Shown: positions 43,933-53,641, counted from the stretch's first letter. The stretch is 64,000 nucleotides of DNA from Niveispirillum cyanobacteriorum (GCF_002868735.1 NZ_CP025612.1:620001-684000), one strand, 5' to 3'. Made by a program: numbers and translations. Notes: generated by a model from the sequence alone, not told the origin.

Positions 43933-45558
43933 ATGATCCGCAATCCGATCCTGCCCGGCTTCAACCCGGACCCGTCCATCGTACGGGTGGGGGCCGATTA
44001 CTACATCGCCACCTCTACCTTCGAATGGTTTCCGGGGGTGCAGATCCATCATTCCCGCGACCTGGTGCATTGGCGTCTGCTGTCCCGGCCCCTGAACCGC
44101 CCAAGTCAGTTGAACATGCTGGGTGCGCCCGACAGTTGCGGCGTGTGGGCACCCTGCCTGACCCATGCCGACGGCCTGTTCTACCTGATCTACACGGATG
44201 TGAAGCGTTATGGTCGCACGACCGTTGGCGGGGCGTCGGGCGCGTCGCTGCGCGATTTCCACAATTATCTGGTCACCTGCGACCGGATTGATGGCGAATG
44301 GTCCGACCCAGTCCATCTGAACAGCAGTGGTTTCGACCCTTCGCTGTTCCATGACGATGACGGTCGCAAATATTTGCTGAACATGCTGTGGGACCACCGG
44401 CCCGGTCGCAACCGCTTCGCCGGCATCGTCGCGCAGGAATATTGCCCGAAGGTCCGCGCCCTGATTGGGGATCGGCAATTGATCTTCAAGGGCACGCCGC
44501 TGGGCCTGACGGAGGCGCCGCATCTCTATAAACGCGATGGCTGGTACTATCTGCTGACGGCAGAGGGGGGAACCGGCTGGAACCATGCTGTCACCATGGC
44601 GCGGTCGCGTAACATCGCGGGCCCCTATGAACTGCATCCCGAAACCTACATCCTCAGTTCCCGTACCCGCCCCGACGCCCCGTTGCAGCGGGCGGGCCAT
44701 GCCGATCTGGTGGAAACAGCGGACGGCGACACCTATGCCGTCTATCTCTGCGGACGCCCCTTGCCCAACCGGGGCCGTTGCATCCTGGGCCGGGAAACGG
44801 CGATCCAGCGCATGGTCTGGGGCGACGACGGCTGGCTGCGGACCGTGGACGGGCAGGGGTTGCCTAGCCTGACTACGCCGTCACCCGGCCTGCCATCGCA
44901 TCCGTTCCCGCCCGCTCCGGCACGTACGGATTTCGAGGGTCCTTCACTGCCCGTTGAGTTCCAATGGCTGCGCTCACCATATCCCGACGAACTGTTCAGC
45001 TTGACGGAGCGTTCAGGCTGGTTACGTCTTTTCGGTTGTGAAACGATCGGCAGTCAGTACCGGCAAGCCCTGGTGGCCCGACGGCTTCAATCTTTCTGCG
45101 CCAGCATCGCCACCCGTATGGATTTCGAACCCAGCCATTTCCAGCAGGCAGCAGGCCTCGTCTGTTACTATGGCGGAACGAAATTCCACTATCTCCATGT
45201 CAGCCATGAGGAAGGGGTGGGCAAGCATCTGCGTGTCATGTCGGCACTGCCGGACAGCACCCAGGCCGATGCCTTTACCGCCCCCATCGCGCTGCCGCCC
45301 GGTCCCGTCACATTGCGGGCGGAGATCGATTACGAACGGCTGCGTTTCGCCTACCGGCTGGATGGCAGCGAATGGGTCTGGCTGCCGCAGATATTCGACG
45401 CCAGCATACTGTCGGACGAAGCGACAAGCCCCGGCGCGCCGAATTTCACCGGGGCCTTCGTGGGCATGGCCTGTCAGGATATGGCCGGCACCGGCCATCC
45501 GGCGGATTTCGACTGGTTCGATTATATCGAGCGCGACTATCTGCTGGACCCGGCCTGA
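43933..45558 (+). CDS. GH43 beta-xylosidase
   Basis: A 541-residue cytoplasmic GH43 (subfamily 11-like) xylosidase. The five-bladed propeller carries the base Asp13 (NPDPS), the pKa modulator Asp135 (FDPSLFHDDDG) and the acid Glu194 (LTEAPHLYK). The C-terminal 200 residues form the beta-sandwich found in xylan 1,4-beta-xylosidases. It has no signal peptide, so it acts on imported xylo-oligosaccharides. It closes the GH115-MFS-GH43 operon and converges on the GPH gene with a 1-base gap. Confidence 0.93.
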   Translation: MIRNPILPGFNPDPSIVRVGADYYIATSTFEWFPGVQIHHSRDLVHWRLLSRPLNRPSQLNMLGAPDSCGVWAPCLTHADGLFYLIYTDVKRYGRTTVGGASGASLRDFHNYLVTCDRIDGEWSDPVHLNSSGFDPSLFHDDDGRKYLLNMLWDHRPGRNRFAGIVAQEYCPKVRALIGDRQLIFKGTPLGLTEAPHLYKRDGWYYLLTAEGGTGWNHAVTMARSRNIAGPYELHPETYILSSRTRPDAPLQRAGHADLVETADGDTYAVYLCGRPLPNRGRCILGRETAIQRMVWGDDGWLRTVDGQGLPSLTTPSPGLPSHPFPPAPARTDFEGPSLPVEFQWLRSPYPDELFSLTERSGWLRLFGCETIGSQYRQALVARRLQSFCASIATRMDFEPSHFQQAAGLVCYYGGTKFHYLHVSHEEGVGKHLRVMSALPDSTQADAFTAPIALPPGPVTLRAEIDYERLRFAYRLDGSEWVWLPQIFDASILSDEATSPGAPNFTGAFVGMACQDMAGTGHPADFDWFDYIERDYLLDPA

Positions 45559-45559
45559 T

Positions 45560-46873
45560 CTATCCGCCCAGCCCCGGACTGTGCCGGGTCAAGTGGCGCA
45601 GGGGCAGCAGGCTGAACAGCAGGATTGCGGCGGGCAGCAGCGCGAACAGCACGGGGATGACCGACACCGTGCCTGCCGCCTGTGCCCCGCCCCCCTCCAC
45701 GTATCCCACCACGCCCAGCATCATGGCTGCCAGCGCCCCGCCCAGCGCCATGCCCAGCTTTTCCCCCGCCACCCAGACGCCTGCGAACAGGCCGGCATGC
45801 CGCGCCCCGGCATCCCCCTCCGCCGCCTCCGTTGCGGCGGGCAGCAGGGTCAGCGGCAGCAGTTGCTGTCCCACCTGCCCAACCCCGGCTAGGAAGGTGG
45901 CGATGCAGGCCAGGACCACATCCTGCGCCGTGACGGCATACAACGTGGCGGTCCCGCTCGCACAGACCAGCGTGGCCAGAAGATAGGCGGGCAAGCTGCC
46001 CAATCGCGCCCGGATGCGGACCCAGAGCGGCATGGTCAGGATCGACCCCGCTGTCAGGGACACGAACAGCACGGCCACCATCTCGCCCGGCGCCTTCATG
46101 ACATGCTGTACGGCATAGGGCAGCAAGGCCGCCGTCACGGCAATGGCCACCATCTGCACCACATAGGTGATCCAAAGCCAGCGATAGGGACGGTTGGCCA
46201 TCAGATGGCGCAGCGGGTTTTCCGGTCCCCTGGCGACGGGTGGCCGGTGCTGCCGGAACCCGCGCGCGGCGAGGGCTGCCAGCAGCATGACCGCAGCGCA
46301 CAGCAAGGCCAGGACCACCCCCATTTGGGCAAACCCCGCCCGTCCGCCACCGCCCGCCTGAACCAGCGCCGGGGCCAATCCGCCTGCCGCGAGTACACCG
46401 ACACCGACAAACGCCATGCGCCATGCTACGACGCGCGTGCGCTGCGCATGATCGTCCGACACCTCACCCGGCAGGGTGACAAACGGAATGGCGAAGATCG
46501 AATAGGCGCTGGTGGACACCAGAAAGGCCAGCGTCACGAAGCCCAGCGTCAGGCGCCAATCTTCCAGCACCGGCGGTGCGAACAGCACCATGAAACTGGG
46601 GGGCAGCAGTAAGGCACCGGCCAGCAGCCAGGGCCAGCGCCGGCCCGACCGCCGCTTGGTACGGTCCGACAGCATGCCCACGGCGGGGTCAAACAGAAAT
46701 TCCCACACCTTGGGTACCAGCACCGCCAGCCCCGCCCAGGCCGGCGGCACTGAAAGCGTTTCCGTCAGAAAGAACAACAGCAGCAATTGCGGTGCGACCA
46801 CAAAACTGGCCGCCGCGATGGACCCGGTGCCATAGGCAAGGGCGCGGCCATGCGAGATGGGGGATGCGGACAT
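45560..46873 (-). CDS. GPH-family sugar:cation symporter
   Basis: A 437-residue carrier of the glycoside-pentoside-hexuronide family with about 12 membrane segments; FDPAVGMLSDRTKRRSGRRWPW in the loop between helices 2 and 3 is characteristic. The start at 46873 follows GGAGGACC. It is last in the minus-strand unit that contains the aldehyde dehydrogenase and TonB receptor, 22 bases after the dehydrogenase. Confidence 0.87.
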   Translation of the reverse strand: MSASPISHGRALAYGTGSIAAASFVVAPQLLLLFFLTETLSVPPAWAGLAVLVPKVWEFLFDPAVGMLSDRTKRRSGRRWPWLLAGALLLPPSFMVLFAPPVLEDWRLTLGFVTLAFLVSTSAYSIFAIPFVTLPGEVSDDHAQRTRVVAWRMAFVGVGVLAAGGLAPALVQAGGGGRAGFAQMGVVLALLCAAVMLLAALAARGFRQHRPPVARGPENPLRHLMANRPYRWLWITYVVQMVAIAVTAALLPYAVQHVMKAPGEMVAVLFVSLTAGSILTMPLWVRIRARLGSLPAYLLATLVCASGTATLYAVTAQDVVLACIATFLAGVGQVGQQLLPLTLLPAATEAAEGDAGARHAGLFAGVWVAGEKLGMALGGALAAMMLGVVGYVEGGGAQAAGTVSVIPVLFALLPAAILLFSLLPLRHLTRHSPGLGG

Positions 46874-46895
46874 CAAGGGTCCTCCAGGGCCGGTT

Positions 46896-48248
46896 CTATC
46901 CCACCAGCCAGCGCAACAGGCGGCGGTGGAGATCATTCAGCGGCGGTCGGATGATGCGGTCGGTGCGGGGCCAGCCCCGCTGGAACACGGGTTTCAGGTG
47001 GCTGAAATTGTCGAACCCGTCCTGGCCGTGATACCGGCCCATGCCGCTGGGCCCGACACCGCCAAACGGCAGGCTGTCCACCGCGACATGGATCAGCGTG
47101 TCATTGACCGTCACACCACCGGCCCAGCTCTGGTCCAACGCCCGGTCAATCAGGGCGCGGTCGCGCCCGAAAAGATACATGGCCAGCGGCCTTTCCCCTC
47201 GCCGAACCCGTTCCATCGCATCCTCCACCCGGTCATAGGGGATGATGGGCAGCAGCGGGGCGAAGACTTCCTCCCGCATGACCGCGAGATCGTCGGGCGG
47301 ATCGATCAGGGCATGGGCACTGGCAGCCAGACTTTCCACCCGCACGCCGCGTTCAACAGCCTCGCTCAGCAGCGCACCCGCCCGCTGCCGCCCGCGTTCG
47401 CCGAAGACATTGCTCATCTCCGCCGGGAAATAGGCCTGCACCCTGGCCTTCAGGGCGGCAACGAACGGTTCCATCTCCGTGCGCGGCAGCATCACATGGT
47501 CGGGTGCTACACAGGTCTGACCGGCATTGGTGAATTTGCCATAAGCAATGTCCGCCGCCGCACCATCCAGGTCGGCACCAGGCAGGATGATGGCCGGTGA
47601 TTTTCCGCCCAGTTCCAGGGTGACGGGCGTCAAATTCTCCGCCGCCGCCCGCATCACCATCCGCCCCACACGGGTGGAGCCGGTGAATAGCAGATGATTG
47701 AAGGGCAGGCGGCTGAACCGTTCCCCCATGTCCAGTCCGCCCGTAACGACGGTAACCACACCGGGCGGCAGCACTTCCGTCACCAGTGCGGCGATCAGTG
47801 CTGTGGTGCGGGGCGTCAGTTCGGATGGTTTCAGAAGAACCCGGTTGCCCGCCGCCAGGATGCAGGCCAGCGGACACAGGGCCAGTTGCAACGGATAGTT
47901 CCAGGGTGCGATAACCCCGACCACGCCCAGCGGCTGTGGCTGTACCCAGGCACGGCCCGGTTGCAGTGGCAGCGGCACCGATCGCGGCCGCCGCTTCATC
48001 CAGCCTTTCAGGCGCGATGCGCTGTGCCGCAGGGCCGAAACTGTGACGAACAGTTCGGCGAACAGCGTCTCATGCGCCAACCGTCCCCCGAAATCGGCAT
48101 CGATGGCCGCCACGAACTCCCCCTGCCGGCGGGCAAGCCCGTCGGCAAGGGCGTTAAGCCAACCCCGCCGTGTTGCCGCGTCGGGGTTTGGATCGGCCAT
48201 CACGGCGTCGCGAAGCCAAGCGAAGGCTTCATTCAGTTGATCATGCAT
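46896..48248 (-). CDS. Coniferyl-aldehyde-dehydrogenase-type aldehyde dehydrogenase
   Basis: A 450-residue NAD(P)-dependent aldehyde dehydrogenase that oxidises an aldehyde to the acid. It lacks the N-terminal extension of betaine-aldehyde types, as in coniferyl aldehyde and fatty aldehyde dehydrogenases. Motifs are IAPWNYPL, the FTGSTRVGR nucleotide strand, the general base Glu in LELGGKSP, and the nucleophile Cys in NAGQTCVAPD. ATG 48248 is best placed after AGGA; ATG 48257 is possible. It follows the TonB receptor by 17 bases. Confidence 0.88.
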   Translation of the reverse strand: MHDQLNEAFAWLRDAVMADPNPDAATRRGWLNALADGLARRQGEFVAAIDADFGGRLAHETLFAELFVTVSALRHSASRLKGWMKRRPRSVPLPLQPGRAWVQPQPLGVVGVIAPWNYPLQLALCPLACILAAGNRVLLKPSELTPRTTALIAALVTEVLPPGVVTVVTGGLDMGERFSRLPFNHLLFTGSTRVGRMVMRAAAENLTPVTLELGGKSPAIILPGADLDGAAADIAYGKFTNAGQTCVAPDHVMLPRTEMEPFVAALKARVQAYFPAEMSNVFGERGRQRAGALLSEAVERGVRVESLAASAHALIDPPDDLAVMREEVFAPLLPIIPYDRVEDAMERVRRGERPLAMYLFGRDRALIDRALDQSWAGGVTVNDTLIHVAVDSLPFGGVGPSGMGRYHGQDGFDNFSHLKPVFQRGWPRTDRIIRPPLNDLHRRLLRWLVG

Positions 48249-48265
48249 CGACATCATCCTGCCGG

Positions 48266-50503
48266 TCAGTATTGCCAGCGGAAATAGCCGCCAACGCGCC
48301 GGGGACGGCCATAATTGACAGCATCCAGGCCGAAGCTTTCCAGGTTGTTGATGTCCACGACATAATCCTTGTCGAACAGGTTGGCCACGGTGATACCCGC
48401 CCCGATGGCGCCATCATCGCTGGTCCAACCCAGGGTGACGTCGGCCAGCCAGTAACTGGACTGCGACAGGCGTTCCAGATTGCGGCTGTCGAAGTAAACC
48501 CTGGAGCGGTAGGAGAGATTGGCTGTCAGCCCGATTTCGCCGATCCCGTCCAGCCGCTGGCTGTGCGACACGGTACCCGTCAGCGACCAGCGCGGGGTGG
48601 AGGGCAGGCGGTTGCCGTTCAAATCCTCCCCGCGCGACACGAAATCCTTATATTCCGCATCGATCAGCGACCCCGACAGCCCCAGTTCCAGCCCCGCGAC
48701 CGGCAGAGCCGTCATCTCGAATTCCAGGCCCAGGATGCGGGCACTGGCCGCATTGTCGAAGGTCTGCACGGTCAGCCCGTCGCGCTCGACCAATTGGAAA
48801 ACCTGCAAATCCTGATAGTCGTAATAAAAGCCCGACAGGTTGAGACGCAGGCGGCGGTTCAGCCATTCGGTCTTGGTTCCCACCTCGAACGCGTCCACCG
48901 TCTCGTCATCATAGGCTTCCAGGTCCGCCGGATCACGGGTATAGCCGCCAAAGAAACCGCCGCTTTTGTAGCCGCGATTATAGCTGGCATAGGCCATGGC
49001 ATCGTCGGACAGGGTCAAAGCTGCGGCCAGCCGGCCCGACACGCTGTCAAAGGATTTGTCGGCGGACAGGTCGAACAGTTCCACCGCCTGCTCCACCGTG
49101 CTGGCATAGTGGAAATCCTTCTTATCCTTGGAATAGCGCAGGCCTGCCGTCAGGGTCAGGCGCTCGGTGGCGCTGAAATCCACCTGCCCGAAAGCGGCAT
49201 AGCCGTCCGTGGTCTGGCGATAGGGAAAGCCGACCATGGCGACGTTATTTTCAACTGACAGGCCGGTTGGATTGTCAGGCGTGGTGAACAGGGGGCGCAG
49301 GTCGCGCAGCACGTCATACTGACTGTCGGTATCCAGATAATCATGCAGGTAATAAAGGCCCGCAACGGCCTTTACCTTGTCGGTCGGGGCGGCTTCCAGG
49401 CGCAGCTCCTGGGAGAAATCGCGTTGTTTGGCCAGATAGGTGGTTTCGATCAGGCGGCCCGGACTGGCATCCGTATCCTCCACATCATTGCGCTTGGCAT
49501 GGTCCCAGGCGGTAATGGAATAGAGCGTGACGCCCGACAGGTCCCAGCGAAGGTTCAAGGTGGCGCCAATCAGGTCGACGCGGTCCTTGCCGGCCAGATT
49601 GTAATCGCCCTTATAGGGATCGCCATCCGTGTCGGTATAGCCCAGCGCGTCGGTACAGCCACCCGATGCATAAAGGCCGGCGGCGCAGAGCCCGTCCGGG
49701 CCGGCGGCAGCGGGAATGCCGGGCAGTAGGGGGCGCGACTGGGCGTGGATACTGTCTCCCCGGTTGCGCCCGCCATGCACCTGCAACAGCGCCTCGAACC
49801 CATCGGTCGGGGTCAGCAGCAGGCTGCCACGCCCGGCCCAGCGGTCGGTATCGTTGACATGGCCTCCTGTGACCCGGTTCAGCGTGCGGCCATCATCGCG
49901 TTCCCAGATGCCGGCGATGCGCATCGCCGCCTTGTCCTCCACCAAGGGCGCGTTGGTGGCAGCTTGGGCCGTGATCGCGTTGTAACGGCCATAATCGATG
50001 CGGCCCTCGCCACCGACGGTGAAATCCGGGCGCCGGGTGGTGACATTGATGGTGCCGCCCGTGGTGTTACGGCCATACAGCGTGCCCTGGGGTCCTTTCA
50101 GCACCTCCACCTGGGCCAGATCGAAGAATTGTCCCGTCTGCGCCAGGGGGGACGCGACATAGGCGCCATCGACATAGATGCCGACCGCCCCCGCCGCATT
50201 GGCGTTGAAGTCCGACAGGCCGACGCCCCGGATGAAGATTTTTGGATTGGCGGACGCATCCGTGCTTTGGATCATCAGGCCGGGGGCCAGTTTGCCCAGG
50301 TCCTGCACGTCGCGCACACCCTGGTCTTGCAGCGCCGCACCCGACAGGGCTGTGACGCTGACAGGCACATCTTGCATGTTCTGCTGCCGCTTCTGGGCGG
50401 TGACGACAATCTCCTCCAACACCACCTGCTCCTGCGCCGTGGCGGGCAGGGCGGCGATAACGACACCGGACAGCAGCAAGAGCTTCAACCCATTGTTCTT
50501 CAT
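48266..50503 (-). CDS. TonB-dependent outer-membrane receptor
   Basis: A 745-residue receptor with signal peptide MKNNGLKLLLLSGVVIAALP (ATAQ cleavage), TonB-box region LEEIVVTAQKRQQNMQDVP, plug segment VEVLKGPQGTLYGRNTTGGT and a barrel ending YFRWQY. The start follows AGGGGAA. It lies between the PLP-protein gene and the aldehyde dehydrogenase in a long minus-strand operon led by cytochrome c. Its ligand is probably the substrate of the FAD oxidoreductase. Confidence 0.92.
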   Translation of the reverse strand: MKNNGLKLLLLSGVVIAALPATAQEQVVLEEIVVTAQKRQQNMQDVPVSVTALSGAALQDQGVRDVQDLGKLAPGLMIQSTDASANPKIFIRGVGLSDFNANAAGAVGIYVDGAYVASPLAQTGQFFDLAQVEVLKGPQGTLYGRNTTGGTINVTTRRPDFTVGGEGRIDYGRYNAITAQAATNAPLVEDKAAMRIAGIWERDDGRTLNRVTGGHVNDTDRWAGRGSLLLTPTDGFEALLQVHGGRNRGDSIHAQSRPLLPGIPAAAGPDGLCAAGLYASGGCTDALGYTDTDGDPYKGDYNLAGKDRVDLIGATLNLRWDLSGVTLYSITAWDHAKRNDVEDTDASPGRLIETTYLAKQRDFSQELRLEAAPTDKVKAVAGLYYLHDYLDTDSQYDVLRDLRPLFTTPDNPTGLSVENNVAMVGFPYRQTTDGYAAFGQVDFSATERLTLTAGLRYSKDKKDFHYASTVEQAVELFDLSADKSFDSVSGRLAAALTLSDDAMAYASYNRGYKSGGFFGGYTRDPADLEAYDDETVDAFEVGTKTEWLNRRLRLNLSGFYYDYQDLQVFQLVERDGLTVQTFDNAASARILGLEFEMTALPVAGLELGLSGSLIDAEYKDFVSRGEDLNGNRLPSTPRWSLTGTVSHSQRLDGIGEIGLTANLSYRSRVYFDSRNLERLSQSSYWLADVTLGWTSDDGAIGAGITVANLFDKDYVVDINNLESFGLDAVNYGRPRRVGGYFRWQY

Positions 50504-50559
50504 GGCATTTCCCCTGTTCAGACAACCCTGTTTATCGCATGCGGCATTCGCCGCTTTGT

Positions 50560-51717
50560 TCAGGCCGAAGGCGGAAAGACCGGCCAGGCCTGTGTGATCT
50601 CCCCCCCGTCAAAGACGGTGAGGGAGCCGAACTGCAGGAAAAGCGCCTCCGACTGCCGGGGACGCAAAAACAGCCAGTCACCGGGCTGCCGGGCCGGGTC
50701 GTGGGACCCCAGCCAGCATTCCTGGTTGCTGGACGGTCCGAAGATGGCGCTGCGCCGCAGACCGGCGGGCCAGACGGGGTCTGCCAGCCAGTTGCCGCCA
50801 TGGATGAAATGCGCCTGTGCCTGCCCTGGAAACAGCCGGGCGGGCAGGCTGCCCAGGCCCGGTACGCGGGCGGGATGCGCGACCTTCAAAACGGGTGTGG
50901 CGATGAAACAGGCCGGCACATGGTGCGACAGCGTGCCGATGTCGAAATCCGACGGCTTCACGAACGCCGAACCGATGGCCAGATCGTTGGCAGGGCTGCC
51001 CGTGGCATGCAGGACATAGGTCGGGCTGCCCGCACTGTTCAGCAGCGGGTCCGCCACCCCGCGCGACCGCAGCAGAGCGGCCATCGCCGCATAATCCCGG
51101 CACATGCCGGCAAAGGCCCGTGACCGGATACCCATTGCCTGGGGCAGTTTTGCCAGATGCGGATCATAACCCATCAGGCCCGTGAGGCGGATTTCGGGCC
51201 CGGCCCGGTCCAGCAGGCCGGCCAGGGCTGCCGGCCCCGCCACCCCGCCGCGATGCAGGCCGACATCCACCTCCACCGCCGCATCGAGCCTGATGCCCAG
51301 GGTCCGCGCCAACGCGGCATACTGGTCCAGCCGTTCCACACTGTCGATCAGCCAGCGCGGACCTGGACCCTCAATCCCGGCTTCGTCGTAATAGGCACGG
51401 GCGGCGGCCACGGGCAGTGGCTTGCCCAGCAGGATATCCGACGTCGGATCAACGTCGCGCATCGACAGCAGCATGGCCCGGTTGAAGACCATGGCGCGGT
51501 TGCTGTTCAGCGACGCTGACAGGTGGCGCAGTAACGGCGCGCAGGGCAGTGACTTCACCACCAACCGCACCGCCGCAGCACCACGCGACATATCGGCCAC
51601 CGCCCTGATATTCGCATCCAGCCGTGACCGGTCCAGGATCAGAACTGGTTCGGCGATCCGGGCACGGTCCAATGCCGCGGACAGGGACGCGAAATAGGCG
51701 GCGGGCGTGTCAGGCAT
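50560..51717 (-). CDS. D-threonine-aldolase-like PLP fold-type III protein
   Basis: A 385-residue protein of the alanine-racemase-like fold, related to D-threonine aldolase and D-serine dehydratase. The Schiff-base Lys is probably Lys55 (LVVKSLP), and the phosphate-binding region includes SAGSPTY. Known D-threonine aldolases need a metal bound by a His-x-Cys pair near the C-terminus; the corresponding stretch here reads LFLRPRQSEALFLQFG, with neither residue. Activity may therefore differ. The start at 51717 overlaps the preceding FAD gene by 8 bases. Confidence 0.8.
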   Translation of the reverse strand: MPDTPAAYFASLSAALDRARIAEPVLILDRSRLDANIRAVADMSRGAAAVRLVVKSLPCAPLLRHLSASLNSNRAMVFNRAMLLSMRDVDPTSDILLGKPLPVAAARAYYDEAGIEGPGPRWLIDSVERLDQYAALARTLGIRLDAAVEVDVGLHRGGVAGPAALAGLLDRAGPEIRLTGLMGYDPHLAKLPQAMGIRSRAFAGMCRDYAAMAALLRSRGVADPLLNSAGSPTYVLHATGSPANDLAIGSAFVKPSDFDIGTLSHHVPACFIATPVLKVAHPARVPGLGSLPARLFPGQAQAHFIHGGNWLADPVWPAGLRRSAIFGPSSNQECWLGSHDPARQPGDWLFLRPRQSEALFLQFGSLTVFDGGEITQAWPVFPPSA

Positions 51718-53119
51718 CGGCGAACACCCCGCGCAGATAATCATTCAGGAACCGCCCTTCCGGGTCCATCTGCCGGCGCAGCTCTGCTGCATCGTTGAAC
51801 CTGGGGTAAAGGGCGGCGAAATCGGCCCGTTTCAGGCTGTTCAGCTTGCCCCAATGCGGTCGCCCGCCATGCCGGCGCATGATCGGCTCCACCAACTGAT
51901 ACAGGAAATCATACTGGTCCTTGTAATAGGCATGGACGGCGATGGACCCCGTCATCCGGCCCTGGAAGGGCGACAGCCAGGCATCGTCGGGCGCAACGAT
52001 CCGCGCCTCGATGGGGAAGAACACATCGTTGCGCTGCCCCTCAATGGCCGCAATCACCTCCTGCAACGCGCCGACCTGCGCCTCCAGCGGCAGATGGAAC
52101 TCCATCTCGTTGAAGCGCACGGGCCGTTCGTTGGACAGCAGCCGCCAGCTTTCATCCACCACCCGCTCCGGCTCCAGTCCAGACATGACCTGCCGTGCCA
52201 CGCGTCGGCGCAGGGCCGGCGACCAGCCCAACCAGTCGCGCAGCTTCTTTAGGTCCAGCAGGGCCTCATTATCCTGCGCGGGCGGGCGTACCGTGGCCGG
52301 CTCGTCCGTTTCGTCATGGGTGATGACGGCGGTCATATCGGTGAAAGGCAGGTAGTAGAATTCGATATTGCGGTGGGCCTGATGTAGGCGCGGCCAGTCG
52401 GCCAATGTCTGTTCCAGCGGTTGCAGCCAGACATTCCGTTCCACCCGCTTCAACGGGCTGTTCTGCAAGGTTACCTGCGTGACGATGCCGAAGGCACCCA
52501 GGCCCAGCCGGGCCGCCTGAAACAGCTCCGCGTTACGTGCGACATCGCAATCAAGAATGTCACCACGCCCGGTGACCAGACGCAGGGCCGTGATATTGCC
52601 GTGCAGGGCGGGCAGGGTGGCGCCGGTGCCGTGTGTACCCGTGGCGGTGGCGCCGGCCAGCGATTGCTTATTGATGTCAGGCAGGTTCGGCATTTCCTGC
52701 CCGATTCCGGCCAATGCAGCCCCCAGATCGGCCAGCCTTGTACCACCCCATGCCACCGCCGTGCTGGTTGCCTTGTCATGGCTGATCAGGCCCGTCATCC
52801 GGTCCAGCGTGACCAGGGTGCCGGGCGTGGGCACCAGGGGCATGAAGGAGTGGCCCGACCCCACCGCGCGCAGGGGACCCGGTGCCGTGCGTACCAGTGC
52901 TGCCAACTCGCCCTCGCTGCCGGGCGCCGCGCGCTGTGCCGGATAGGCGGTCTGAATGCCCGACCAGTTGCGCCACAGCAGCCGGCCCGCCTCATCCTGG
53001 CCCGGCGGTGCGGGTGGCTCTGGCTGCACACCCACCCGGCTGGCGGCCCACCCGCCGGCACCGGCCACCGCTGCCACACCAGCCATGCCAAGGAAAAGCG
53101 AACGCCGTGAAACCATCAT
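51710..53119 (-). CDS. FAD-dependent lactone-oxidase-type dehydrogenase (ALO family)
   Basis: A 469-residue VAO-fold flavoprotein of the D-arabinono-1,4-lactone/L-gulonolactone oxidase family. The FAD domain shows AVGSGHSFMPL, in which His90 is the residue usually bonded to FAD, and TGTHGTGA. The C-terminal domain ends with PHWGKLN. A twin-arginine signal (VSRRSLFLGMAGVAAVA) predicts periplasmic location. The cytochrome c gene 8 bases upstream would accept its electrons. AAAGGGGAA precedes the ATG at 53119. The substrate is a sugar, sugar acid or polyol by family, not known here. Confidence 0.86.
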   Translation of the reverse strand: MMVSRRSLFLGMAGVAAVAGAGGWAASRVGVQPEPPAPPGQDEAGRLLWRNWSGIQTAYPAQRAAPGSEGELAALVRTAPGPLRAVGSGHSFMPLVPTPGTLVTLDRMTGLISHDKATSTAVAWGGTRLADLGAALAGIGQEMPNLPDINKQSLAGATATGTHGTGATLPALHGNITALRLVTGRGDILDCDVARNAELFQAARLGLGAFGIVTQVTLQNSPLKRVERNVWLQPLEQTLADWPRLHQAHRNIEFYYLPFTDMTAVITHDETDEPATVRPPAQDNEALLDLKKLRDWLGWSPALRRRVARQVMSGLEPERVVDESWRLLSNERPVRFNEMEFHLPLEAQVGALQEVIAAIEGQRNDVFFPIEARIVAPDDAWLSPFQGRMTGSIAVHAYYKDQYDFLYQLVEPIMRRHGGRPHWGKLNSLKRADFAALYPRFNDAAELRRQMDPEGRFLNDYLRGVFADA

Positions 53120-53127
53120 TTCCCCTT

Positions 53128-53499
53128 TCAGCGCGGCGGCTGGCTCATGAACAGGATCAGGGCGGTGTAATCTTCCGGCGTGCAGGCAAAGCATTGCCCC
53201 CCCGCCGGCATACCGTTCACGCCCTCAACAACATTCTTAAGAAGTACTGACATCCCTTTGTTCAGGCGTGGTTTCCATTGCTCGCCGTCCCCCGTCAGCG
53301 GTGCCCCGCTGTCCGCCATCGTGTGGCAGGCAAGGCAGGATGCAGCGTAGATCTCCGCCAATCGGGGATCGGCGGGACGCAGGGCGGCAATGGTGGCGGC
53401 GTCCGGTGGCGGGGCTTCCTTCTGTCCGCAGGCCCCCAGGCCCAGGAACGCAAGGCAAAGAAATCCCCGTAGCGCCCGCACGCTCAACGGCGTCGTCAT
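53128..53499 (-). CDS. Lipoprotein class I cytochrome c (c5-like)
   Basis: A 123-residue monohaem cytochrome c. The haem site is CLACH (residues 55-59) and the axial Met is probably Met97 in GMPAGG. A further Cys pair (103, 106) is typical of cytochrome c5. The N-terminus has a lipobox (LGAC, Cys24), so it is tethered to the membrane. It lies 8 bases before the FAD dehydrogenase and likely takes its electrons to the respiratory chain. A palindrome upstream at 53529 probably controls the operon. Confidence 0.9.
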   Translation of the reverse strand: MTTPLSVRALRGFLCLAFLGLGACGQKEAPPPDAATIAALRPADPRLAEIYAASCLACHTMADSGAPLTGDGEQWKPRLNKGMSVLLKNVVEGVNGMPAGGQCFACTPEDYTALILFMSQPPR

Positions 53500-53528
53500 G
53501 GCACCCCTATCAATGATGATTTGTAGTG

Positions 53529-53553
53529 ATCGCTAACTGCTAAAGTTAGTGAT
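53529..53553. promoter_or_regulatory. TetR-type operator before the cytochrome c operon
   Basis: ATCGCTAAC (53529-53537) and GTTAGTGAT (53545-53553), 9-bp arms with one mismatch and a 7-base spacer, 30 bases before the cytochrome c start. The TetR gene directly upstream is the likely binder. Confidence 0.65.
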
Positions 53554-53641
53554 AACTAATGCCTACGCCCGACGCAAGCGGATAATGCGGGCCACCGCGG
53601 GTACCCGTTCAGAAATGACGATGATGGTGATGCAGGTGGGG

